Shown here: positions 45,671 through 56,203 of the stretch, piece after piece
Layout: each line of letters starts with the position of its first letter
Numbering within the stretch: the stretch's first letter is position 1
Source: Citrus sinensis
Lineage: Eukaryota > Streptophyta > Magnoliopsida > Sapindales > Rutaceae
Length of the DNA stretch: 64,000 nucleotides
NCBI RefSeq assembly: GCF_022201045.2
Contig: NC_068564.1
Coordinates: 33,757,001 to 33,821,000, forward strand
Direction of reading: 5' to 3'
The notes under the pieces: generated by a model
What the model saw: the letters and a program-made list of their open reading frames with translations, nothing else
Databases searched by the model: none
What the model was told of the DNA's origin: nothing
Made by a program: the position numbers and the translations under genes

Positions 45671-48600
45671 TCAAAATACGCTGCTCAAGAAGCCCCTGCA
45701 CGCAATCGAGAAGAAAAATTATATTGTTGTTAAATCTTAAATGTCGAGTGATGATTATATTTTAAACATTTATAGATATACGTTATTTACCAAAATCCCG
45801 AGGCTTTTTTTTCTCGATTTCTGCGAGTACAGAGTAAAATGCAGGAATCAGTAGAAAGAAATAAAAGATGATACAGTATACGGTCCATATAATCTACGTA
45901 CCTCGGCTTTCCTAGGAAGGCGTCGTTAATGTCATCGCTACTTGGCTTCTCAGTGAATGTAGACAAGATGACATACTTCTCTCCACCAGACGGTACATCA
46001 ACTCTCTTGTATAACTCGTAACCATATGGGTAAGTCATCCTGAAATATATTATACATATATAAGGGGGGCCGAGTATTTATCTGCGAACCAACATTGGGT
46101 TTGGGTATATATTTGATCATTTTAGTTACCTGAGAGCACCCATGATTGGATACTGAGTTCCTGCGTAATAAAGAAGCCGAAAGAAGTAGCAATTTTCGAA
46201 AGAAGCAGCATACTCCAATCTCTTATCTCGACCCATTGTCTATAAACAAATTAAATGGCCAATTAATTAGTAACGCATGTGCTAGCTATTAATTAATGTT
46301 AAAATATCATCTTAGGTCGCTAGCTGCTTTACTTACTTGCATAATGCCACTTGAACCAGGTAAATCCTGCATTTAAGAATATCCGTAATGTATTATTAGC
46401 TGCCGATATGTATACATACAAGTATCAATCTACACATATTTTAAGACATTGCAGTCTTGCAGCAAACCATTTCAACGCCAGCCGTTACCTATAATGATGA
46501 AACTACATACAGTAGATATTTACCAGGGGAAGTACGGTAAGATAACGTGTATCAGTGTTCAATACCAGGAGCAGCTATTGCTTTAATCATTTATTATTCT
46601 TTTGGAACCGCATTAACCATGCAAAAATCTTTCAACGAGGAAAAAAAAAAAAAAAAAACAACAATCCACTAAATTGTAACCTTGAGCCTTGGATTGATAA
46701 GAATAACGGGCCGAGTCCCAGCAGCATCAGTCATAGCTTTCATATCCTGCATAAAAATTTTTAAGTTGAGAATTGAAAGCTAAGTGTAAAGCATATAGGC
46801 CTCTCAAAATTCACAATTGAGCAGTTCAGTCCAAGCTTCTTACATCTATAATACAATTCCCCACAGCATTTTGGGGAGCGACTAAGATGAACATGTCATC
46901 TTGTTCATCAACTTCGTTGGCACCTGCAATTAAGATCATACAAATTATTACTTAACCAAGTTGTAAAAAGAAAATTCCACACAATATCTGTTGTTTTATC
47001 ACAGTTTGTTACTCAGTTATCTACCTATAGAGCCAATCTCGACAAACGTCCCCTTAGCACCATAATCACCCCAATCCATGAACTCCAAAATCCTACGAGT
47101 ACCAGCTAGTTGCAGTGGCATTCCAGCAAGTGCTCCTTCCCCCATGGACCCTTGAACACAGACCTAAAAGACAGATGAAAGATAACAAGTCTAAGCAAAC
47201 AACATTAACGCATATTCAATGTTCAAATTGTTGTGCCATTAATGCCAAATATACCTTGACACGTTTTCCATCATCAGCAAATGAAAGAGCAATAACTCTA
47301 ACAAGTTCCATCAAGGTCCCTATTCGATAAACATCCTGTTCATAATAAAATAAGGGTAAATCCAAACAGTTTGATGAAGAAATTTTAGTTTTTAAAGGAT
47401 AGACCCCCTTACCATTTCCGGGTTCAGTTCAGGAATATTAATCTCCACCTGCCAATATGTCATGCAAATTTAGAAAAAACAAAAATTAAGTTGCCTCTTG
47501 GTGGGTTAATGAAATCAATCCCAACAAAAAATGTTATATATATTAATAATCTGACCTTCAATCGAGTTCTTCCATCATTTACAGCCCTCTGTGTTGCTTG
47601 TAGCACATCATCATAGAAATAATTCCTGATTTCTCTAGAATGAGGAATGTTATTCAATCTAGTGGGAATTCCTTTCCAGTTATCCTGAAAACTTTTAAAG
47701 CAAAATAAGAAAAGATACTTGTACAGACCTACTCATTGCAACTTTGTGTAGATGAAGAAATGGTGTTAGTATAAAACAGTGTATGCATTATACCTGGCTT
47801 GACGATGCCTGATTTGATTGGCTCTTATGTTCATGCACTGGTTTTACTGAAATAGAAGAGGAAACAAGACAGAGTTAGATGTATGACAGAAGTTACATTT
47901 TTAACGTTATATAGCAAACAGAAATCCCCATAACAGAACTCAAATTATAGAAACATTTACCTGCTGTTGTTTTTTTCATCTTCTCTCTCTTAGCTTGAGA
48001 CAACAAAGATTCAATATCTGCAAAAACCATTTCTTTCGGCCGGTTTCCATCAATCTGTACTTCAAGAGTTAGTGAAAAGATTGAAAGAGATAACAATAGG
48101 GTTCGGCAAAAGAATTATAGAAAATTATTCAAAGATTCAATCACCTTTTTCGTAATGTTTGCGTAAGTGGACAAGATTGCTTTTGCATTTTGTTTGTATA
48201 TTTCCAGTCGAGATTTCACCTATACGTAAAATATAAAAGAGATGTGTCAGGTTCTGTCAATAGCAGGATTCAAGAAAAGAGTAGTAAATTTCCTGACAGG
48301 AAACTATAATGAACAACTTATTACAACTAAAATTGCCGTGCCTCGTAAGGGGAGACATGACACAAAATCATGCCGAGATCTCAAGAATATAGATCAGAAG
48401 GAAATGATAAAGCATGATCAAACAAGTTCAATCCTATATGCAGGTTATACATGAAGTTTTCTCATACTTTTTCCTCAGTGTCATCTGGACGGGGTACAAG
48501 TCTTGCTTTAATTTCCTCTGTCTCTGGAGGAAAATTTGTCAGATGGTAAATTTTTCCTGTCTCTGGGTCAAGCCTTCTCCCAACGCATCTGTCGATTAGA

Positions 48601-49982
48601 ATTTCATCAGGAACCTGAGTATTAAGAAATAACATCATGTAAAAGAGACATTTCTATTTCAAGGAGAATTGTTTTCTAATGACAAGTTAAAAGTTCTTCA
48701 TGATGATCGTGAAACATACGAAGCACCATTCTTTATCAGTATCAAACATCATCCTTACTTATATTAGCATTCATAAACTAAAACCTTCAGTGAGCAAGAT
48801 GAATGTTTACATTTATAAATCACATATACATATAATGTTAGATCAACCCAAATATCAGAAGTGCTAAATTACAGACTAAACTAAAAAGAGGATTTGCAAG
48901 CACATACATCTAAGACAACATAAACATCTGGTCTGATCTTCAGGTTTTCAAGACTTTGTGCTTGGGCAAAACTCCGTGGATACCCATCTAGAAGCCACCC
49001 CTTTGTTTTAGCATCTTCATGTGATAATCGAGCTGTTACCATCTGCAAATGAAAATGTTTATTTTCTGAAGTACTAAAGAAAGGTAAAGGAAAACACCAA
49101 ACCAGTAGGTGAATTCATAAAATACAGCTGTCACGATTTCATCTGGAACCAGCTGACCGGCATTCATGAACTCCTTTGCTTTGTTCCCAATTTCTGACCC
49201 AGTTGATACTTCAGCTCTCAGTAGATCCCCAGTTGATATGTGCACCAACCCAAACTGTAGAACAAGAGGCATAAGTCATGGTTGCAATCCGAAAAAAGGG
49301 GGGAAAAAACCATTACAGCTGAAATTCCTAGACTGTAGCACAAAACAAATCAATCACAGTTCCCAGCTTCGGCTTTCACTTGCTCAAAATTGCTCAACAT
49401 GGTAGTGCGGATACTAGAACTGCTAAGGAGATCACTAAACAAATGCCAATTCATGAACAAATGAATGAAGTCTTTATGATAATTAATTGTAGACATATCA
49501 TAATATAAATAGTTCTTTATACATAATATGAAATGATTACCTTTTGAACAATCAATTCACACTGAGTGCCTTTGCCTGAAGCTGGAGCACCCGATATCAT
49601 AACCTTTAATGGTTCACATGTCGAAGCACAAGTGACACTCAATCCCTGGTCAAAAAACAAAACAGAACAAATGATAATATATAACAACACAAGACTATAT
49701 ATATGTAGAACTTTCTTAACCCTTATAAACAAAACCCAGTTTTGCAATTTGCATAGAGCAGAAACAGGAAAGTACCCTACGCTCTGCCTTCGTAGCTAAG
49801 GGGTTGTTTCCGCGGACAGTATTGAATGAGACAAGGCGGCGATGGTGAAGGTGTGAAAAAGAAGGTGCAAGAGAGAGAGAGGGAGAGGGAGAAGGTAATG
49901 AAGAGGAAGAAGAGAGAGGAGAGAGATATGGAGATGTGCGGACATTGGTTGAGTGAAGAGAAGAGAGTGAAGCGGGCAACAT
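45671..49982 (-). CDS. AK5: Adenylate kinase 5, chloroplastic (ADK plus DUF1995)
   Basis: Interconverts ATP + AMP and 2 ADP, probably in the plastid. Nineteen exons: 49776-49982, 49541-49645, 49126-49254, 48908-49042, 48468-48614, 48145-48219, 47961-48054, 47794-47846, 47556-47684, 47413-47448, 47255-47335, 47025-47163, 46844-46923, 46681-46746, 46337-46366, 46130-46239, 45902-46039, 45791-45820, 45671-45695. Total 602 residues. Exon 1 encodes a Ser/Leu/Pro-rich transit peptide. Then come the P-loop [10 protein letters not shown] (about 88-97), the AMP-site HISTGDLLR, the DGYPRS motif and the lid GRRLDP, which make an intact kinase domain to about residue 280. After a short charged linker comes a DUF1995 region ([36 protein letters not shown]) ending GFLSSVF. 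The role of DUF1995 is unknown. Several exons are tiny (36, 30, 30 and 25 nt). Confidence 0.93.
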
Positions 49983-50272
49983 TCTTGAAGAAAGGTCAAG
50001 TGATATCAGAGAACAGACGACTCTGTTTGGAACGCAGTTGATTGCTAGTTGGTAACGGATTAACGGACACCACTACTAATTATTTTCTTTTTCTTTTTCT
50101 TTTGTTTCTTCGAAAATTCATCGTATCATTATCTCGTCGTTCACCTTTTGTATTAAAGATTAAACCACCTACTGTATCTTAATTTTAATTTTAATTTTAA
50201 TTTGTTTGTTTATTTATTTACTCATTTACAAATTAGCCAATTGATTCATTGAAACAACTCTTGAATATTAAG
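49983..50272 (-). promoter_or_regulatory. Proximal promoter and leader of AK5
   Basis: Only 290 bp separate the AK5 start from the end of an inserted hAT-like element, so any proximal promoter lies here. T-rich/A-rich tracts occur near 50080-50110 and a TTTAATT-type repeat near 50182-50202. The first exon is CT-rich on the coding strand. No clear TATA box was chosen. Confidence 0.35.
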
Positions 50273-51095
50273 TAGGCTTGGTAATTTAGCCCGATCTTAT
50301 TTTTAGCCCGATTGATCCGACCTTAATTTTTAGGACTTTGACCCAAATTTTTAAATTTAGGATCGGGTTAGGGCTAAAATTTTAAGACCCGAACAAATTT
50401 AGGGTCATGGTCGGGCTTAATGCCGACCCGACCCGATTTTTTTTAAAAAAAAAACTAACACAAGTTAACACACGCACACAACACATCCTCACAACATCAC
50501 ACATTATGTGTTTTTAATTTAATTGCATTGTGTTTTTATTTGTATAAGACATGAGTTTTTTTTTTAATTTTTTATGTTGTGTTGTTGAATTGAATTGTGT
50601 ATGACTAAAATAGTTGTGGAATTACATTGTGTGTTTTTTTATTTAATTGCATTGTGTTTTTATTTATATAAGACATGAGTTTTTTATTTTTTATTGAATT
50701 GTGTATGGGTAAAATGGTTGTGGAATTACATTGTGTGTTTTTAATTTAATTACATTGTATATTTTTCTTGTTGGATTTTGGAATTGATTTGTGTGTGAGG
50801 TTGAAATCATTGTGGAATTCGTTGAAATGGTTGTGGAAAGTGGAATTGAATTGTGTTTGAAATGGTTGAGTAATTGCCGAATTGGTTGAAATGGTGGTGG
50901 GAAATAGGAATTGAATTATGGGGTTAACTATTTCGGTAGGGTCGGGTTAGATCCGACCCGATATTGGCCCAATTTGGACCCGACCCTAACTAAATAGTGT
51001 TCGGACTTTTTTAGGGTCGGGTTTCAAATTTCTTTTGATCGGGTCGGGTAGGGCTTGGCCAAGCCGGAGCCCGACCCGACATTTTGCCATTCCTA
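50273..51095. mobile_element. Non-autonomous hAT element, 823 bp, upstream of AK5
   Basis: Ends TAGGCTTGGTAATTT on the left and, on the other strand, TAGGAATGGCAAAATG on the right. Perfect 8-bp repeats ATATTAAG flank it at 50265-50272 and 51096-51103. Both subterminal zones are dense in GGGTCGGG/CCCGACCC motifs in both orientations, typical of hAT transposase-binding regions. The middle holds an imperfect tandem repeat (ATTGCATTGTGTTTTTATTT units near 50520 and 50648, partial third near 50740). No transposase frame. Confidence 0.85.
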
Positions 51096-51726
51096 ATATT
51101 AAGGCGTTTGATAATTGCACTTGAAGACCAAAAAAATCAGAGCAGCGGAGAGTTGGAGACGCTGTATCCGACAGTCTTTTCGAGGGCAATTCAACAGGAT
51201 GGCATCTTTAACCTTTTGTTAGGAGAATAAAAATGAAAAAAATATTATTAGGTTTGACAAATATTAGCAACAAAAATTTCCATCTATAGGTCAAGTTCGA
51301 ACGGTAAAGACAAAATCAGAGGCACAAAAACGCAATTCAAGCTAAAGATGGTTAAACAAAAGCCGATGTTAAGTTTGTGCTTCTTGCATTTTGATCCATA
51401 AAGAGCTGAATATTCAAGTACATAAAAATCCCAACAATCCAAGTTACAAGCTACAACCAACTTGTTGATAAAGCCTCTAATCCTCCAGGATGCAAATACA
51501 CTTTGGTATAGAAAACTATCAAGCCATGACCTCCAAGTAACTAAAATGCAAAACGGGAACAAATTATTGATATTACATTTACTAGGTTCTCTAGCAAAAT
51601 TAAATTCAAAAGTAAAGTAACATATGATAGACTTTTGCAGAGGTTGCTGCAGTCATTTCTCCTCCAAGTAATCACCAACGCAATGCTGCTCTTCGAAATT
51701 CGATGTTTGGAGCTGGAGAGAGTTCT
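51096..51726. other. Spacer between the AK5-side hAT element and the TM9 gene
   Basis: This stretch likely contains the 3' UTR of the TM9 gene (ending left of 51727). No other gene-like signal. Confidence 0.5.
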
Positions 51727-53688
51727 TCAGTCCAGCTTCACTGAAGAGAACAAGTAATGCACAAACCAGAATGAAGAAAGGAATCCAACAGTGCCAGTCG
51801 CAAGCATAATTGCTAGAACCATGAAGAGAGAGTATCCTAAGTAAAGAGTTGCAGAGACGGGTCCACTCAAATTCCTAAGATCGAACACAAGGTAGTTTAT
51901 GGAGTACAAGAAAATATAGATCGCAACTGATCCAGAGGCAAAGAAGGATTTCCACCACCATTTCCAGTCCTCAACACAAAGATGCATGTAGGTGAGTACA
52001 AGAGACACTTCGGCACAAACCACCACAAGAAGTACCAAAACAATCAAGAGGAAACCGAAAACATAGTACACACGACCCATCCAGATACTAGACATGATAA
52101 AGAAGAGCTCAATGAAGAGGGTGCCGAATGGAAGAGTACCAGCACCAAGTACCAACAACCAAGATGGGTATTTCTGAGCTGGGATTTCACGAGGAATCTG
52201 GTTGGTTCTAACGGGGTATTCAATATGAGGTGCCTTAGCCCCAAGGTATCCACCAAAGAGGGTAAGGGGAACTGAGATGCAGAACCATAGCAGAAGCAGG
52301 ATAACAAACAGGGAAAATGGAATGGCTCCTGTGCTATGGCTACCCCACAATAGGAAATTCAAAGTGGTCAGAATCAAAAAGGCAATACCAGGGAAGAAAC
52401 AAGCAGCCTTCCATGCGACAGAAATCCATCCTTTGAGATCACCACAGCCAATTGTCCTCCAAAGACGAACTGCAACATAGCCAGCTGCAACACCAAGAAT
52501 CATGTAGATAAACAGCATACCTGTGATGAGAGTTCCACGGGACGCTGGCGACATGAATCCAAGGGCAGCGAAGAAAATAGTCACAACAGCCATCCCAAGA
52601 ATCTGAACTCCATTTCCAACCATAATACACAAAAGTCCAGCATTATTTGGGGCACGGAAAACATCCCCCACAACAAGCTTCCACCCAGACAACTCCTCGT
52701 TCATCTGTGCCTGAGCCTCCTTGTCGAGCTCCTCATACCGGGTCAGATCCCGCCTAACAGTCCTCAAAAAGATCACAAGGACAATACCAGCAAGGAAGGT
52801 GATGACCATCAGAGAATTCAAGATTGAGAACCAATGAACCTTGGATCCCTCCATCTTCAGATAAGCATCCCAACGCGACGGCCACTTGATATCACTCGAG
52901 TCAAAGTTAACCTCGTATGTAAAGACGATAGGTTGGCCTTCCTGAATAGGCATGGACACAACATTTGAATCGCACTTAATAGGGTTCGGGTACTTATCAT
53001 ACATTGTCGATTTCTTCACAGCATCAGCATTATGCTTCACGCTGCAAGGCACCACCTCAAACCCAACAACCATATAACCAGGCACGTCATCATTTACCTT
53101 GGTAGGAAAGACATCTGCGGCATCCCCAGTACCCATAACACGGGCAACATTGGCCTCCTCATACTTATGCACAAGGACCTTAAACTTCAAATGGTTAAAC
53201 ACATAATAGGCATCTTGATACTTAACCCCAACCGGAAACCCAGTCCACCTCAAAAGAAAACCATCTTTCTTAGTATACCTGATGGCGGGCAAATTATCGA
53301 GAATCAAATTAACCTGATACATCTCATCAATCCTCCGCTTCAACAACTCAAAGTTATCTTTCGACAACGGATCCGTTTTACACAAAAAGATATCAGTCTC
53401 ATTGGTAAACATCTTAAACCTGTAGGGGGAATTCTCGATCCTATCGCCCATCAAAAGCTCACCGAGATTCTCAGCACTATCTTTAACACCCTCTTGTGGT
53501 TTACAAAACGGCAAGCTATAATAACTAAACGGCATTTCGGTGTCTATTGAAGTGATGGAATTCACCTTCACGGACAAAGGGTCACCGACAACGTGTTTGT
53601 GAGGGTAGCTACCGGGCAAGTAAAATCCAAAAGAAGAAGATTGAAGAAAGAAGAAAACGAACAAAACCCAGATCCAGAAATTGCCCAT
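51727..53688 (-). CDS. TMN11: Transmembrane 9 superfamily protein (nonaspanin), TMN11/EMP12 type
   Basis: Single uninterrupted frame of 653 residues. Order: signal peptide (about 1-21, cleaved before FYLPG), a large lumenal domain to about residue 280 with the family motifs FYLPGSYP, SYYSLPFC, NLGELLMGDRIENSPY and the WPSRWDAYL stretch, then nine hydrophobic segments. The C-terminus ends SSVKLD, fitting the KxD/E Golgi-retention signal described for Arabidopsis EMP12. Family members act in endomembrane (Golgi) trafficking. The sequence resembles Arabidopsis TMN11/TMN12 rather than TMN7-10. The choice of TMN11 rests partly on its adjacency to AK5, as in Arabidopsis (At5g35160 next to At5g35170). 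A 3' splice-like CACAG one base before the ATG suggests a possible leader intron, not confirmed. Confidence 0.9.
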   Translation of the reverse strand: MGNFWIWVLFVFFFLQSSSFGFYLPGSYPHKHVVGDPLSVKVNSITSIDTEMPFSYYSLPFCKPQEGVKDSAENLGELLMGDRIENSPYRFKMFTNETDIFLCKTDPLSKDNFELLKRRIDEMYQVNLILDNLPAIRYTKKDGFLLRWTGFPVGVKYQDAYYVFNHLKFKVLVHKYEEANVARVMGTGDAADVFPTKVNDDVPGYMVVGFEVVPCSVKHNADAVKKSTMYDKYPNPIKCDSNVVSMPIQEGQPIVFTYEVNFDSSDIKWPSRWDAYLKMEGSKVHWFSILNSLMVITFLAGIVLVIFLRTVRRDLTRYEELDKEAQAQMNEELSGWKLVVGDVFRAPNNAGLLCIMVGNGVQILGMAVVTIFFAALGFMSPASRGTLITGMLFIYMILGVAAGYVAVRLWRTIGCGDLKGWISVAWKAACFFPGIAFLILTTLNFLLWGSHSTGAIPFSLFVILLLLWFCISVPLTLFGGYLGAKAPHIEYPVRTNQIPREIPAQKYPSWLLVLGAGTLPFGTLFIELFFIMSSIWMGRVYYVFGFLLIVLVLLVVVCAEVSLVLTYMHLCVEDWKWWWKSFFASGSVAIYIFLYSINYLVFDLRNLSGPVSATLYLGYSLFMVLAIMLATGTVGFLSSFWFVHYLFSSVKLD

Positions 53689-55437
53689 TCTGTGATGAAT
53701 TTGAGTCAGATCAGGGCGACCCAGATCGTGAAATTAGTCTAAAAGCACAGATTTAGTAGTTTTGCAATACGTGTATTGAGTTTTAACTAAGATTAAGAGA
53801 TGAAATCACCGCAACGGAACAAAGAATATGAGAGAACGGGAGCAATATCGAAGTAAAAATTATAGTATGAAAATGGATCTGACTGACCTCTGATATGGAA
53901 CGTTAATGCATGAAGACAATAATTTGACTGATTGAGGGAGTGGTGTGTGTGTGTGCGCGTCTCTTTGATTGTGAAGAGGAAGAAGAACAGAGGCGAGATT
54001 TGGTTGGGTAAGTAAATAGGAGAGAGTTTTTACCTTTTTAATCTAATCGACGAAAAAAAAATGGTTGTTGGTTTTTTATTTCTCTTTAAAATATATATAT
54101 ATATATATATATAAAACTGTCGTGCTTCGCGAGAGTGCTAATAACAATAACGCTGCAGCCGCCCACCACCGTATCATTTACGAGTTCTTGCCGTTTTGGC
54201 TTTTACTTTCCTTTATTGCTTTCTTTAAAAAACATTTCTTCTAGCGCCTCCCTCCTCGTTTTATTTATTTGTGTCTTTTATTTTGTATTTACCTATTAAA
54301 AAACTCAAAATTAAAATTATACAATAGAGTTGATTTAAAATTTTTGTTAGAATTTTTTTTTTTATTTTACTACATTTATAATGTGATTGATATTTTCAAG
54401 GATTGCATTGTCATTAATGAATTCCAACCAGTGAGATTTGGGCATGGAAACCAAACTTCATCACACTATTACTTCAACCTATTATTCCCTGGTGAGATTT
54501 TAGATATAAAAGTAGCCTAAAAGAATTATTTTCATTCACATTTATAGTTAGGTCGTTGAATATGTATTATAAAAACATGCATGCTGATATGAATATGATC
54601 TCTCTTATGATCGTCAAAATGATTATTATTATTATTAAGCAGCCTATTGTAAAATTAATGCAAGAATCATATTCTTCATTTTCGGAAATTTGACTCAAAA
54701 TTCTGATATTTGAAAATTGAAAAAGTTATGCACAATGTAGGTGTTAAGAATGTGAAACTTTATTATTGAAATTTTATTCAGTTTGAGAAAAGACAAGTGG
54801 AGACACATGAAGAGAAAGAAAATGGAAGAATTTCTTGATGGTTTCAAGATCTCTCACGTTTAATTAACAAAACCACGCTGGCAATACACCGCGTAGCTTA
54901 GAATTAGATCTGAATCTTGCTTTAATTAATTCATTTCATTTGCCTTCTTCGCATTAACCATTGTATACAACTTGATGCAGTGCCGAAAGACAATCCGATG
55001 GCTAAATCCTTTGATCCCAGAAAAGAGTTCCAGGCAGGCAGCTGTGAACATCTTAAAATAGGAGAGTAAGAAGAGTGGTGGCGGCGCATTTCTCCAACTC
55101 ATTTATAATATTATTAATGCTGAATCTGATGGAAGCTTGAAAGAATGATAAGTACATTATGCTTGCCATGACAAAGAGAGGTTAACTTACTACCTACCAA
55201 AGGCAATAAATTACAAGTATAAAAAAAAAAAAAAGAGACTTCAAGAGGATGAGTTGTGCAGATGTCATCCATTGAATCACCAGAATTTTATTGTCACATT
55301 GGACCAGCAGCATTCCTCAACTCCAAAACAAAAGTTCTACTTGCAGTTCCCTCCTTTAACCTCAAGTCAATTGATGGCGGCGCAACGGGTACATGCCATA
55401 CATAAGCAGCTAAGCTACAAGGAACCTGTGAAATAAT
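53689..55437. other. Intergenic region upstream of the TM9 gene
   Basis: Contains the TM9 promoter and leader (right of 53688). A (GT)n run lies near 53943-53955 and a (TA)n run at about 54089-54112. Plus-strand frames 54269-54520 and 55254-55436 have no recognisable domain. The interval ends with the 8-bp duplication GAAATAAT (55430-55437) that borders the next element. Confidence 0.5.
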
Positions 55438-56115
55438 TAGGGGTGTTCGCATATCGAATTTTACAGATTGAACATCAATTCATATTCGATCCACGATTTT
55501 ACAGATTATAAATTTTTTATCCAAATCCAATCCATACAAATTTGACCCAATCCATCATTTTACAGATTGATTTACGGACTAAAAATTTTTAATTCTGCTC
55601 AATACACGAACTAATTAAATAAAAAATTTAATATAAAAATAATTTTATTACCGATAAAATTTAAAATTAAATAAGATTTAAATAAATTAATTGTTTAAAT
55701 AAAACTAAAAAATACATTTAAAGTTTCAAAATATAATACATAAAAAAAATCTCATTTGTTTAGATCAATATATGAAAATTAACTAATTAAGAAACTATTT
55801 TTGTTTATTTAATTATTTTTATTTTATATTATTATCAAATAAGATATAATATAGTGTTAATATAATTATATTTTAACTTATTTATTTACTAGTAAGTATT
55901 AATGCCATATTTATAAGTTTTATTTTTTATTAATAAATACTTTTTATTTTTTTGCGGATTCACATATTTTTATGAATTTACAGAAATAAATCCATATACA
56001 ATCCACCCATTGCGGATTATCATATGTTCAATTCAATCCAACCCACCAATCCGTAGATTAAATTTTTACGGATAAAATGAATTGAACGAATCGAATTGAA
56101 TTTTAAATACCCCTA
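55438..56115. mobile_element. Non-autonomous hAT-like element, 678 bp, next to the R3H/G-patch gene
   Basis: Ends TAGGGGTGTTCGCATAT on the left and, on the other strand, TAGGGGTATTTAAAATTC on the right. Perfect 8-bp repeats GAAATAAT flank it at 55430-55437 and 56116-56123. Subterminal sequences repeat ATTTTACAGATTG and TTACGGAT-type words in both halves. The middle is almost pure A/T with no coding capacity. It ends 89 bp beyond the stop of the next gene, so it may lie in or beside that gene's 3' UTR. Confidence 0.85.
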
Positions 56116-56203
56116 GAAATAATGGACGTACGAAATGTTCAATTCCAATAGATTATAAGGTACACCACCTTACCCTTTTCTGCTACTTCAATAACCATAA
56201 CAT

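Noticed and set aside
53032..53550. 172-residue plus-strand frame
   Set aside because: It is entirely antisense to the TM9 coding region, which is strongly supported by homology.
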